NCBI RefSeq assembly: GCF_003003885.1
Contig: NZ_PVWN01000006.1
Location: 82,403 to 146,402 of the forward strand
Source: Chlorogloea sp. CCALA 695
GTDB taxonomy: Bacteria; Cyanobacteriota; Cyanobacteriia; Cyanobacteriales; Chroococcidiopsidaceae
Reading direction: 5' to 3'
Length of the DNA stretch: 64,000 nucleotides
Shown: piece after piece, positions 18,627-27,834 of the stretch
Position numbering within the stretch: the first letter of the stretch is position 1
How the letters are laid out: each line of letters starts with the position of its first letter
Position numbers and translations under genes: made by a program
Notes under the pieces: model-generated
The model's input: only the letters and a program-made list of their open reading frames with translations
Database searches by the model: none
Told to the model about the DNA's origin: nothing

Positions 18627-19322
18627 ATGCAGCAACTTGCTGCCAACTCTGAACTCGATTTTCAGAGCGAAGTCTATAAGGATGCTTATAGCCGCGTCAA
18701 CGCCATTGTAATTGAAGGGGAACAAGAAGCCCACGAAAATTACATCACACTTACGCAAATGATGCCAGAACATCAGGACGATTTAATTCGTTTGTCCAAG
18801 ATGGAAAGCCGCCACAAAAAAGGCTTTGAAGCCTGCGCGCGTAACTTAAAGGTAACGCCAGATTTGCCCTTCGCCAAATCATTCTTTGCTTCCCTGCATC
18901 AGAACTTTCAAGATGCAGCCAAAGAGGGACGAGTAGTTACCTGCTTGCTGATTCAATCGCTAATTATTGAATGTTTTGCGATCGCAGCTTACAACATCTA
19001 CATCCCCGTTGCTGATGATTTTGCGCGCAAAATCACCGAAGGTGTTGTCAAAGACGAATATAGCCATCTCAACTTTGGCGAAGTTTGGCTAAAAAACAAC
19101 TTTGAAACCGCAAAAGCTGAATTAGAACAAGCCAACCGCCAGAATCTACCTATAGTTTGGCAAATGCTTAATCAAGTAGCCGAGGATGCCCAAGTTCTCG
19201 CTATGGAAAAAGAGGCGTTGGTTGAAGACTTTATGATTCAGTACGGTGAAGCTTTAAGTAATATTGGCTTTACTACCCGCGACATCATGCGCCTATCAGC
19301 CTACGGCTTGAGTGCGGCTTAA
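18627..19322 (+). CDS. ado: Aldehyde deformylating oxygenase
   Basis: 231 aa from the ATG at 18627, with AGGAG at 18611-18615. A GTG twelve bases upstream lies within the ribosome binding site and is rejected. With this start the diiron ligands fall exactly at the published positions: Glu32, Glu60, His63, Glu115, Glu144, His147. The ferritin-like enzyme converts fatty aldehyde to an alkane one carbon shorter plus formate. The aldehyde comes from the acyl-ACP reductase encoded next. The order ado-aar-accA is common in cyanobacteria. Confidence 0.97.
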   Translation: MQQLAANSELDFQSEVYKDAYSRVNAIVIEGEQEAHENYITLTQMMPEHQDDLIRLSKMESRHKKGFEACARNLKVTPDLPFAKSFFASLHQNFQDAAKEGRVVTCLLIQSLIIECFAIAAYNIYIPVADDFARKITEGVVKDEYSHLNFGEVWLKNNFETAKAELEQANRQNLPIVWQMLNQVAEDAQVLAMEKEALVEDFMIQYGEALSNIGFTTRDIMRLSAYGLSAA

Positions 19323-19428
19323 ATAACTTGGGGGCAATTGTCTATTGCCCCAATAATAGCCAAGGTACTCTAATTTTTTATCCACTTACTCCAATTTGAC
19401 CGGATTTATAGGTCTAATAAAGCAATTA

Positions 19429-20454
19429 ATGTTTGGTCTAATCGGACACCTTACCAGCTTGCAGCACGCCCAATCGGTAGCCAAAGAATTAGGCTACCCT
19501 GAATACGCCGATCAAGGGCTAGATTTTTGGTGCAGCGCCCCGCCCCAAATTGTCGATAATATTACGGTTACTAGCATCACCGGGCAAAAAATCGAAGGGC
19601 GCTATGTAGAATCATGCTTTTTACCAGAAATGCTTGCCAATCGTCGGATTAAAGCCGCGACGCGCAAAATTTTAAACGCGATGGCTCATGCCCAAAAGCA
19701 CGGGATTGACATTACAGCTTTAGGCGGTTTTTCTTCAATTATTTTTGAAAACTTTAATTTACAAGAAAATAAGCAAGTTCGTAATATAAAGCTAGAATTT
19801 GAACGTTTTACCACCGGAAATACTCATACAGCATATATAATCTGCCGTCAGGTAGAACAAGCTTCTAAACAATTGGGAATTGAATTATCAAAAGCTACTG
19901 TTGCCATTTGTGGTGCAACGGGAGATATTGGTAGCGCGGTTTGTCGCTGGTTAGAAAGCCGTACAGACGTTGCAGAGTTGCTACTAATTGCGCGAAATCA
20001 AGAACGACTCAAAGAACTCCAAGCAGAGCTAGGACGGGGTAAAATTATGGGCTTAGAGGAAGCCTTACCCCAAGCAGATATAATTGTCTGGGTTGCTAGT
20101 ATGCCTAAAGGTGTAGAAATTGATCCAAAGGTGCTAAAGCAACCATGTTTGCTAATTGATGGCGGTTATCCCAAAAACTTAGGCACTAAACTACAGCATC
20201 CCGGCATTCATGTCTTAAATGGTGGCATTGTCGAGCATTCTTTAGATATTGACTGGCGGATTATGCACATCGTCAGCCTGATGGATGTGCCAACACGTCA
20301 GCTTTTTGCCTGTTTTGCCGAGTCGATGCTGTTGGAATTTGAAAAAATACATACCAACTTTTCTTGGGGGCGCAACCAAATTACTGTGGCAAAAATGGAG
20401 CAAATTGGCGCAGCTTCTATTAAGCACGGATTTCAACCGCTTTTAAGCTATTAG
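19429..20454 (+). CDS. aar: Long-chain acyl-ACP reductase
   Basis: 341 aa from the ATG at 19429 ([10 protein letters not shown]), the usual family start; an in-frame TTG at 19396 is rejected. The NADPH-binding loop GATGDIG is at residues 162-168, and the proposed acyl-thioester cysteine is in FACFAE at residue 295. It reduces fatty acyl-ACP to aldehyde for the oxygenase encoded 106 bp upstream. accA follows 30 bp downstream, linking alkane synthesis to malonyl-CoA supply. Confidence 0.96.
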   Translation: MFGLIGHLTSLQHAQSVAKELGYPEYADQGLDFWCSAPPQIVDNITVTSITGQKIEGRYVESCFLPEMLANRRIKAATRKILNAMAHAQKHGIDITALGGFSSIIFENFNLQENKQVRNIKLEFERFTTGNTHTAYIICRQVEQASKQLGIELSKATVAICGATGDIGSAVCRWLESRTDVAELLLIARNQERLKELQAELGRGKIMGLEEALPQADIIVWVASMPKGVEIDPKVLKQPCLLIDGGYPKNLGTKLQHPGIHVLNGGIVEHSLDIDWRIMHIVSLMDVPTRQLFACFAESMLLEFEKIHTNFSWGRNQITVAKMEQIGAASIKHGFQPLLSY

Positions 20455-20484
20455 TCAAAATATCCAGAGCAAAAAAACAAAGCA

Positions 20485-21465
20485 ATGGCAACAACTGAGC
20501 GCAAGCCCCTACTGTTGGACTTTGAAAAGCCGTTAACGGATCTAGAATTGCGAATTAACCAAATCCGCGAATTAGCAACCGAAAACGGCGTTGATGTGTC
20601 CGAGGAAATTCGGCGGCTAGAAGCGCGGGCAAAGTCCCTACGTCAAGAAATTTTTAGCAGCCTTTCCCCCGCCCAAAGATTGCAACTAGCCCGTCATCCC
20701 CGCCGCCCTAGTACCTTTGATTATATTCAAGCTATTAGCGACGAGTGGCTAGAACTTCATGGCGATCGCCGGGGCTTTGACGATCCGGCTTTAGTTGGTG
20801 GTGTTGGGCGGTTAGCAGGTCGTCCTGTCGTAATGTTAGGGCAACAAAAAGGACGAGACACTAAAGATAATATTGCCCGTAATTTTGGCATGGCATCCCC
20901 TGGAGGCTACCGTAAAGCCATGCGGCTGATGGATCACGCCAACCGCTTTGGGATGCCGATTATTACGTTTATTGATACTCCCGGCGCATGGTCGGGTATT
21001 GAAGCGGAACACCAAGGACAAGGAGAAGCGATCGCCTACAATTTGCGCGAAATGTTCCGCCTTGATGTGCCAATTATTTGTACAGTAATTGGGGAAGGCG
21101 GATCAGGGGGCGCTTTGGGTATTGGCGTGGGCGATCGCTTATTAATGTTTGAACACTCGGTTTACACCGTCGCTACTCCCGAAGCTTGTGCGGCGATTCT
21201 GTGGAAAGATGCCAGCAAAGCACCCCAAGCGGCGGTAGCTTTAAAAATTACTTCTTGGGATTTAAAAAATCTGGGCATTATCGACTTTATTATCCCTGAA
21301 CCCGTCGGCGGCGCTCATTCTGACCCCGTTACCGCCGCCGCAACGCTTAAGAGCGCATTGATTGACAATTTAGACGAATTAGCAGCTTTGCCTTGTAGCG
21401 ATCGCAAACAAATGCGTTATCAAAAGTTTCGCCAATTAGGGAAGTTTTCAGAACTGCACCATTAG
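20485..21465 (+). CDS. accA: Acetyl-CoA carboxylase carboxyltransferase alpha subunit
   Basis: 326 aa, normal length. Recognisable blocks are [33 protein letters not shown], the biotin/acyl-CoA region FIDTPGAW and [15 protein letters not shown], and [12 protein letters not shown]. With AccD, encoded elsewhere, it transfers carboxyl from biotin to acetyl-CoA in the first step of fatty acid synthesis. It lies 30 bp behind aar and is probably in the same transcript. Confidence 0.97.
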   Translation: MATTERKPLLLDFEKPLTDLELRINQIRELATENGVDVSEEIRRLEARAKSLRQEIFSSLSPAQRLQLARHPRRPSTFDYIQAISDEWLELHGDRRGFDDPALVGGVGRLAGRPVVMLGQQKGRDTKDNIARNFGMASPGGYRKAMRLMDHANRFGMPIITFIDTPGAWSGIEAEHQGQGEAIAYNLREMFRLDVPIICTVIGEGGSGGALGIGVGDRLLMFEHSVYTVATPEACAAILWKDASKAPQAAVALKITSWDLKNLGIIDFIIPEPVGGAHSDPVTAAATLKSALIDNLDELAALPCSDRKQMRYQKFRQLGKFSELHH

Positions 21466-21629
21466 TCACCGATTCTTTCTAGGTGGTATAGTTGGAAAAA
21501 TATGTAAATTTTTATTACTTTTTGATCATTTCTAGTCAATTAATGGTTTTAGGTAATTGAATTTATCTTGACGATTACAGTTTATGCCAAAACTAAAAAT
21601 ACTTGGCGCAAGGAAAGTAAAAAAGCTGT

Positions 21630-22346
21630 ATGAATAATTTGAGTAAGCCTAAAGCGTTAATTACTGGGGCAAGTAGCGGACTTGGCAAGGCAACAGCTTT
21701 AGAATTTGCTAAAGCTGGAATAGATGTAGCCTTAGTTGGGCGTTCTATAGATAAATTAACTTCCGTTGCCAGCGCAGCCGCAGCTACAGGAGTAAAAGCT
21801 AAAGCTTACGAGCTAGATTTGGCAAAAGTTGAGCAGGTACGCGAACAAATCCAATTAATTGCTTTAGACTTTGGCGGCATTGATATTTTAGTTAATAATG
21901 CCGGAATCGGTTACATTGGAACGTTGAGCGAAACACCTTTAGCAGACTGGTTAATGGTAATTAATCTCAATCTTACAAGTGTATTTCAGTGCATTGTCGG
22001 CATACTGCCCACAATGCGAAGTCACGGAGGGACAATTATTAATATTGCCTCGATTGCAGGTAAACAACCATTTCCTGGTTGGGGAGCTTATAGCGTTAGT
22101 AAAGCGGGATTAATTGCCCTATCTAAAACTGTAGCCGCCGAAGAACGCGATCGTGGCATCAGGGTTACAGCTATTTGTCCTGGAGCGGTAGATACAGAAC
22201 TATGGGACACGCTGGAATCAAATTTTGACCGCAAAGTAATGTTAACGCCGCAAATCGTCGCTCAATCAGTTTTGCATACAGCACTATTGCCTAAGAGCGC
22301 CGTAATTGATGAATTGACATTAATGCCCAGCGCCGGAAGCTTATAA
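21630..22346 (+). CDS. Short-chain dehydrogenase/reductase
   Basis: 238 aa. The nucleotide loop is TGASSGLGKA, the structural motif is NNAGIGYIG, and the catalytic Ser-Tyr-Lys is in the block IASIAGKQPFPGWGAYSVSKAG. All are standard for classical SDRs. It resembles FabG and its relatives but the alkane/fatty-acid context is only suggestive. The folE start codon begins directly after its stop, so the two are cotranscribed. Confidence 0.9.
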   Translation: MNNLSKPKALITGASSGLGKATALEFAKAGIDVALVGRSIDKLTSVASAAAATGVKAKAYELDLAKVEQVREQIQLIALDFGGIDILVNNAGIGYIGTLSETPLADWLMVINLNLTSVFQCIVGILPTMRSHGGTIINIASIAGKQPFPGWGAYSVSKAGLIALSKTVAAEERDRGIRVTAICPGAVDTELWDTLESNFDRKVMLTPQIVAQSVLHTALLPKSAVIDELTLMPSAGSL

Positions 22347-23072
22347 ATGAACACTAATAGCGATCGCGCCGAATCTTTTTTAATTTCTGACATGAGAGAA
22401 TCTATGGACGGACAAAATTCTTTAAATCTTAACCTTTCAACTAGACCTGATCGCAACACTCAAAACGGTAAAGAACCGAATTTACAGCCGCCATCGGAAG
22501 ACCTCAACGAGCCAATGAGAGAAGCGGTGCGGACGTTGTTATTAGGTGTAGGAGAAGATCCGGAGCGAGAGGGATTGTTAAAAACTCCTAAGCGCGTCGC
22601 TGAAGCTATGCGATTTTTGACTAGCGGCTACAACCAATCTTTAGAAGACTTGGTTAATGGAGCAATTTTTGATGAAGGGCATAATGAGATGGTACTGGTT
22701 AGAGATATCAGCACTTTTAGCCTCTGCGAACATCATATGTTGCCATTTATGGGCAAAACTCATGTTGCTTATATTCCCAATCAAAAAGTAGTAGGTTTAA
22801 GCAAATTGGCGCGAATTGTTGAGATGTATTCTCGACGATTGCAAGTGCAGGAGCGGTTAACCCGTCAAATTGCTGAAGCAGTGCAGACTATTTTAGAACC
22901 AAAGGGAGTAGCAGTTGTGATTGAAGCAAGTCATATGTGTATGGTCATGCGCGGCGTACAAAAGCCCGGTTCTTGGACAGTTACAAGTGCAATGGTAGGC
23001 GTTTTTCAAGATGAGCAAAAAACCCGCGAAGAATTTTTTAATTTAATTCGCCATCAAGCAGCATTTTTCTAA
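22347..23072 (+). CDS. folE: GTP cyclohydrolase I
   Basis: 241 aa. The catalytic core has the zinc motif CEHHMLPF, the later cysteine in SHMCMVMRG, and the GTP-binding block [21 protein letters not shown] in order. It makes dihydroneopterin triphosphate for folate and pterins. The first 50 residues are a polar extension absent from bacterial enzymes such as E. coli FolE; a later start (ATG at 22392) is possible. The ATG at 22347 abuts the SDR stop codon exactly. Confidence 0.95.
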   Translation: MNTNSDRAESFLISDMRESMDGQNSLNLNLSTRPDRNTQNGKEPNLQPPSEDLNEPMREAVRTLLLGVGEDPEREGLLKTPKRVAEAMRFLTSGYNQSLEDLVNGAIFDEGHNEMVLVRDISTFSLCEHHMLPFMGKTHVAYIPNQKVVGLSKLARIVEMYSRRLQVQERLTRQIAEAVQTILEPKGVAVVIEASHMCMVMRGVQKPGSWTVTSAMVGVFQDEQKTREEFFNLIRHQAAFF

Positions 23073-23140
23073 AGTAACGAGCAATTGAGGGCCGCTACCC
23101 AATTTTGTAGCCCTATTAAAACAGACAAAATCTATATTTT

Positions 23141-23158
23141 CCCCCTTTTTTAAGGGGG
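23141..23158. terminator. Palindrome CCCCCTT...AAGGGGG, likely terminator
   Basis: A perfect palindrome CCCCCTTTTTTAAGGGGG lies between the convergent ends of folE and hemW. The same element in inverted form occurs near 51967-51985, so it is also a dispersed repeat. Function as a terminator is likely from position but the T-run is internal. Confidence 0.5.
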
Positions 23159-23200
23159 AGTAAAACTATCGCTACCACCGAAAGACTTTGCTCTCATCCT

Positions 23201-24424
23201 CTAAGTCAACCGCTCAAACAAAGCCGCCAAGACCACATTAGAAAATAAAAAGCCTTCAGGATCGGTAAACCTGGCATATTTAAACTTTTCCCTAGTTACA
23301 AATTCTATCCAACCTTGCTTTTGGTAAGGTTGCAAACACTGCTCAATTTTTTCTCCTGTAGGGACACCAAATAACTGACTTAAACTTGATAAATTTACCC
23401 CTTCTTGAAGACGCAATCCCAACATCAGCGTTTCTAACAACATCTCCTCTACAGGCGTTAACGGGCAATCTATAACCCCATAAGCCGCCGTATATTTTCT
23501 CACCCAGTCGTAGTATTCGGTAGTCTTGCGGGGTCTTGTATAGCGCTGTCCTTCCACGTAGCTAGTTGCACCCATACCAAAGCCATAATAAGAGCGATTT
23601 TCCCAATAAACTCGATTGTGACGGCATTGATACCCCGCCAAAGCATAGTTAGATATCTCGTAATGTTCGTAACCTGCGGCGGTGAGTATTTCCCTACTTT
23701 GACGGTACATTTGGGCTGTAAGTTCGTCGGTGGGTAGCGGCGCTACTCCTGGTTTATAATACTTGCCAAAAGCTGTAACTGGCTCAATGGTTAGATCGTA
23801 AATAGAAATATGATTAGGCGCAATTTTTACCGCCGCCAGTAAGGATTCTTGCCATTGAGCTAAAGTTTGGTGTGGTAAACCAGAAATTAAATCTAAGCTA
23901 AAACTTGGTACGTTTACTTGACGAATTATGTCTATAGATCGCCAAATATCATCAACAGAGTGCGATCGCCCACAAACTTGTAATAACTCCTGCTCAAATG
24001 CTTGTACTCCCATACTCACTCGGTTTATCCCAGCTTTGACATAGCCCTGCAACTGTTCTAAATCAAAGGTTCCCGGATCTATTTCCATCGATATTTCTGC
24101 CGAGGAAGATAGCCCAAATTGCTGAACGAGACTTTCTATAATTTGGGTAATTTGATTTGCGGACAGCAACGAAGGCGTACCACCGCCAAAAAACACTGTT
24201 TCTAACGGTTTGCCGATATTTGGAGTAGCAGCAATTTCTCTCTTGATTGCGCGAACATAATCAGAGATACTAGGGGAGTTTTCGCCTCTGGCGCGATCGC
24301 CTACCACTTTTACCGGAAAATCACAGTAAAAGCATCGTCTCCTACAAAAAGGTATATGCACGTAGGCAGAACTAGGAATTTCTATAATTAGAGGCTCAAA
24401 AACTTGTTTTAATTCGCTTAACAC
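23201..24424 (-). CDS. hemW: HemW-like radical SAM haem chaperone
   Basis: 407 aa, GTG start. The radical SAM motif is C27-x3-C31-x2-C34 in PFCRRRCFYCDF. Further HemN/HemW blocks are TVFFGGGTPSLL, SMEIDPGTFD, RVSMGVQAFE and the C-terminal HemN domain. HemW inserts haem into target proteins and lacks coproporphyrinogen oxidase activity; the single N-terminal motif without the extra cysteine of HemN supports HemW. It is a single gene convergent with folE. Confidence 0.92.
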   Translation of the reverse strand: MLSELKQVFEPLIIEIPSSAYVHIPFCRRRCFYCDFPVKVVGDRARGENSPSISDYVRAIKREIAATPNIGKPLETVFFGGGTPSLLSANQITQIIESLVQQFGLSSSAEISMEIDPGTFDLEQLQGYVKAGINRVSMGVQAFEQELLQVCGRSHSVDDIWRSIDIIRQVNVPSFSLDLISGLPHQTLAQWQESLLAAVKIAPNHISIYDLTIEPVTAFGKYYKPGVAPLPTDELTAQMYRQSREILTAAGYEHYEISNYALAGYQCRHNRVYWENRSYYGFGMGATSYVEGQRYTRPRKTTEYYDWVRKYTAAYGVIDCPLTPVEEMLLETLMLGLRLQEGVNLSSLSQLFGVPTGEKIEQCLQPYQKQGWIEFVTREKFKYARFTDPEGFLFSNVVLAALFERLT

Positions 24425-24653
24425 CTTAATTTAACTGGCGATTGCCAAGCTTAAACTTAATTAATAGTTCAATTTTTGCTCTAATATATTAAAAGTTTTT
24501 TGATTTTTTAAAAAACCCATAACTTATATTTTCGCCGATACCCATTTTAAACAACGCTTAAAAGAGTAAAAATACTATCATAGAACAATATCAAATTGGT
24601 TGATCGATCTTCTATGCGGAAATTACAACCAAATTATTCAAGTGGCTAAAACC

Positions 24654-25733
24654 ATGCTTGATGCAATTATAATCCTTTCATTTATCATAGCAGGAGCCGG
24701 AATCGGCTTCTACAGCCTCGAATTATTACCTATATCAGTCCAACAGCAAGTTACAAACGAAGATGCACTGCGATCAATCGTTGGCGTGTTTGGCGCGGTT
24801 ATTGGCGGCGCGGTGGGCTTGAGTTTCCAAATTACCTATCGTCGTTTGGAAACCAAAGTTAGAGAAATGCCTGTCGATGTTCTCCTAACTCGCACCATCG
24901 GTTTAGTAGCAGGCTTATTGGTCGCAAACTTAATGTTAGCGCCGCTATTTTTGCTGCCAATTCCTGAAGACTTTGCTTTTATTAAACCTTTAGTCGCTAT
25001 TCTTGGTAGTTTCATCTCAGCATTTTCAGGGATTAGTTTAGCCGATACTCACGGACGGAGTTTTTTGCGGATCATTAACCCTAATACTGTTGAATCTATG
25101 CTAGTAGCTGAAGGTACGCTCAAACCTTCTATTACTAAAGTTTTAGACACTAGCTGTATTATTGATGGTCGTATAGAAGCTTTACTAGAAACGGGATTTT
25201 TAGAAGGGCAGATTTTAGTACCTCAGTTTGTCTTGCAAGAATTACAGCAACTAGCGGATGGGGCAAAAGATTTAAAAAGAGTTCGAGGACGACGAGGGTT
25301 AGAAATTCTCAACCGTATTAAAGAATCTTACCCAGAACGCATTATTATTAACTCTACAGACTACGAAGATATCCCGACGGTAGATGCCAAGTTAGTAAGA
25401 TTCGCCCAAGATATCAATGGTACGCTCCTAACTAACGATTACAATCTATCCAAAGTTGCCAGCGTCCAGAAAGTTCCGGTTTTAAATGTCAACGATTTAG
25501 TCAATGCTGTTCGTCCTAGCTACCTCCCCGGCGACAATATAGACATCAAAATTCTCAAAGAAGGTAAAGAAGCTAGTCAAGGTATTGGCTACTTAGAAGA
25601 TGGCACAATGGTTGTGGTAGAAGAAGGTAGCCCTTTTGTGGGCGCAGAGGTGCGAGTCGTTGTAACTAGCGCTTTACAAACCTCCGCCGGGAGAATGATT
25701 TTTGCCAAAACCCAAGCCTCAGCTTTGGCTTAA
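24654..25733 (+). CDS. PIN/TRAM-domain membrane protein (YacL-like)
   Basis: 359 aa from the ATG at 24654 (MLDAIIILSF); an upstream TTG at 24600 would add 18 atypical residues. Four hydrophobic segments fill roughly residues 3-145. The PIN nuclease domain follows, with KVLDTSCIIDGRIE, FVLQELQQLAD, VDAKLVRFA and LLTNDYNL carrying the acidic residues. A TRAM domain (PGDNIDIKILKEGKEASQGIGYLEDG in parts) ends the protein. The architecture is YacL/Sll-type, conserved in cyanobacteria and Bacillus, a probable RNase of unknown target. Confidence 0.88.
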   Translation: MLDAIIILSFIIAGAGIGFYSLELLPISVQQQVTNEDALRSIVGVFGAVIGGAVGLSFQITYRRLETKVREMPVDVLLTRTIGLVAGLLVANLMLAPLFLLPIPEDFAFIKPLVAILGSFISAFSGISLADTHGRSFLRIINPNTVESMLVAEGTLKPSITKVLDTSCIIDGRIEALLETGFLEGQILVPQFVLQELQQLADGAKDLKRVRGRRGLEILNRIKESYPERIIINSTDYEDIPTVDAKLVRFAQDINGTLLTNDYNLSKVASVQKVPVLNVNDLVNAVRPSYLPGDNIDIKILKEGKEASQGIGYLEDGTMVVVEEGSPFVGAEVRVVVTSALQTSAGRMIFAKTQASALA

Positions 25734-25734
25734 G

Positions 25735-25917
25735 ATGGTACGTCAAAATAGAGTAAAGTCTTGCGAGAGGTGTAATCTAACTGTACCGATTTTATACAGA
25801 GTTAAAGACAAAGAACTGGGGGAATGGTTTTTTATCTGCGACTTCTGTTTGCCTACAGTTAAGCAAAATAACCCTCATTATACCTATGGCGGTACTTGGA
25901 CTCAGAAAAAGCAGTAG
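25735..25917 (+). CDS. Small zinc-ribbon-like protein
   Basis: 60 aa from the ATG at 25735, one base after the PIN/TRAM stop codon; overlap makes cotranscription near certain. It has two C-x2-C knuckles, CERC and CDFC, about 30 residues apart, which is a plausible zinc ribbon. The C-terminus is YTYGGTWTQKKQ. It appears to be a conserved small cyanobacterial protein, function unknown. Confidence 0.7.
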   Translation: MVRQNRVKSCERCNLTVPILYRVKDKELGEWFFICDFCLPTVKQNNPHYTYGGTWTQKKQ

Positions 25918-25926
25918 TAATTACGC

Positions 25927-27168
25927 TCATTGCAAAACAGTTTTAGAGACAATTCGGGTTTTTTTGCGATCGCTCTCTGACAATTCTTCTCCCGCTTGCA
26001 ACCTAGTGGCGCTAGTTTGCAATACAGTAGCGGCATTTTTATCACCCATTTGCAACGCTGTTTTAGCAGCAGTTTGTAGCAGTGTAGCCGCCCCATATCT
26101 GTCACCTTGTTGCAATTTTGCTTCAGCCATTTGGGTTTGCCGATACTTTGCCAAAGCCAAAATATTTGTCTGTACCTGGGGATTGATTTGCGGTTGATAA
26201 TTGCTGGCAATATTAGCTTCTACAGTAATAATATCTGAAAGTAACCCCGATTTATTTTGAAACGGATCGTCGTAACGTACCTGCAATTGAGCAATTTCTT
26301 GCTTACCTTGAAGTAGTTTACCTACATAAATATTTGCCAGCACTACGCGGCTGACATCCTTTGATAAGTCTCCCAGCCTCACCGCCAATTGTCCATTAGC
26401 TTCTTGCGTACTAGATAATTCAACGGTATCAGGAGACACTTGAGCAATGGGCTTCAACTCAGCTAAACGCACATTTGCCCCCAAAGAAAACAACAAATAA
26501 GCATTAGTTAAACCAATGGACTGAATGCTACTAAATAACTGACCAAATTCTTCTTCTACACGATTGGCTTCTTCAATATAAGACAGCTTTCCACCAGCTA
26601 CATCAGCAATTTTTTCTAAAATATCTTGGTTCCAATGGTCGCCAAAGCCTAAAGTGTTTAAAGTTAGATTGTATTCGGCAGCTAGTTGGGCAAAGTTCAA
26701 ACAACGCTTGTCGTCTCCGTGTTCGTTTTCGCCGTCAGTTAACAAAAAAGCTTGAGAAATTGCTTCTTTTTTGCCTTTTCCTAGTTCTTCAATACCTAAC
26801 TTCATCCCTTCATCAATGGCCGTACCTCCATCAGCTTTAAGTTTGTTAATCTGTGCCTTAATTGCCTCTGGATCTTCTACTAATTGATTGGGTATTAATA
26901 CTTTGGCACGATGATCAAATACTACTATCGAGAGGCGATCGCTATAAGTCAACCGATCTACTATCCGATTGGCGGCTTGTTTGACCGTTTCTATCGGTCG
27001 CCCTTTCATGGAACCGCTACGGTCGAGGATCAAGCACAAGTTTAGCGGCACAGTGCGATCAGTGCTAGGAGAAACAGCACTAATAGAAATTGCCAACTGA
27101 CGCTGGCTATTTAGTTGACCTGCATCTATGTTGACATCATTTAAAGCTGGCTGTAACAACACCTTCAT
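25927..27168 (-). CDS. von Willebrand factor A domain protein
   Basis: 413 aa. The metal-ion-dependent adhesion site is intact: DRSGSM at the start of the VWA domain (after LNLCLILDR), later GTAIDEGM and LLTDGENEHGDD. The C-terminal third is a helical region with repeated ATLLQTAAK / ATVLQTSATRLQAG units. No signal peptide. Proteins of this layout are common in cyanobacteria and resemble Ca-activated chloride channel-type VWA proteins by annotation, but the function is unknown. Confidence 0.88.
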   Translation of the reverse strand: MKVLLQPALNDVNIDAGQLNSQRQLAISISAVSPSTDRTVPLNLCLILDRSGSMKGRPIETVKQAANRIVDRLTYSDRLSIVVFDHRAKVLIPNQLVEDPEAIKAQINKLKADGGTAIDEGMKLGIEELGKGKKEAISQAFLLTDGENEHGDDKRCLNFAQLAAEYNLTLNTLGFGDHWNQDILEKIADVAGGKLSYIEEANRVEEEFGQLFSSIQSIGLTNAYLLFSLGANVRLAELKPIAQVSPDTVELSSTQEANGQLAVRLGDLSKDVSRVVLANIYVGKLLQGKQEIAQLQVRYDDPFQNKSGLLSDIITVEANIASNYQPQINPQVQTNILALAKYRQTQMAEAKLQQGDRYGAATLLQTAAKTALQMGDKNAATVLQTSATRLQAGEELSESDRKKTRIVSKTVLQ

Positions 27169-27834
27169 AACAATTCCCTCCTAACGATCTAACGATACAA
27201 GCAATTGTCAGTAAAATAATTTTTTCAGTCAACCTAAAAAAACTATTGGTTATTATATATTTTGCCTTATTTCCTATTTTTTTTACTGCAATCTCAAAGC
27301 TTTTTGATGTTTTTACCCAATTGGAGCCGACTTTTCATCAGAATGGGGCAAAATATCAACTCTAAAATTTAGCGATCGCCCTTACAAAGTTATGATCTTA
27401 TTTATAACTGTTATTTTCCAAATATTAACTAATATCTCTAGCTGCAAGCTCTATATTTTTGAATATTTCCACACAATTGAAACTGAAAATTAATGTATAA
27501 AGTTTTGACTAAAACTTTGTCAATCATTCAAGTTTTATTAATTAGCTTAACTTGTCAATCACCCAAGTTTTAGTAATTAGCTTAATAAGTATAACATTCA
27601 CTTATATATAACTATAAAGTGATGGGAATATTTTCGCAACGCAAGATGCAGTAGATATAGGTTTCAGTTTGACTACGGAAAGATAATTTCTTAATGATTC
27701 ATCTTACTAAAGATAGATAAATTAATTATATAAATTGAGCAAGTATTATAAAATAGAATTTTTCAAGTGAAAAGGTAGTAAAATATTACGATTCGTTGTC
27801 ACTATAGCACTTTAAAAAGTAGGCTGCAATTACT
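27169..27834. other. Long AT-rich upstream region of the FkbH gene
   Basis: 666 bp with no gene. It lies between the start of the VWA gene and the start of the FkbH-carrier-thioesterase gene, so it holds two divergent promoters. It contains one HIP1-like site near 27371 and a tandem 35-bp repeat at 27517-27585. The length is unusual for this window and suggests a long 5' untranslated leader or dense regulation (inference). Confidence 0.6.
27517..27585 (+). repeat. Tandem 35-bp direct repeat
   Basis: Two copies, 27517-27550 and 27552-27585, differ at about three positions. Each begins TTGTCAATCA and ends TAATTAGCTTAA or TTAATTAGCTTAA. They lie about 250 bp upstream of the FkbH gene and could be paired regulator-binding sites. 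Confidence 0.75.

Noticed and set aside
25927..26210. Overlapping frames opposite the VWA C-terminus
   Set aside because: Cys/Ser-rich or Lys-rich shadow sequences with no family signal; the VWA frame covers the region fully.
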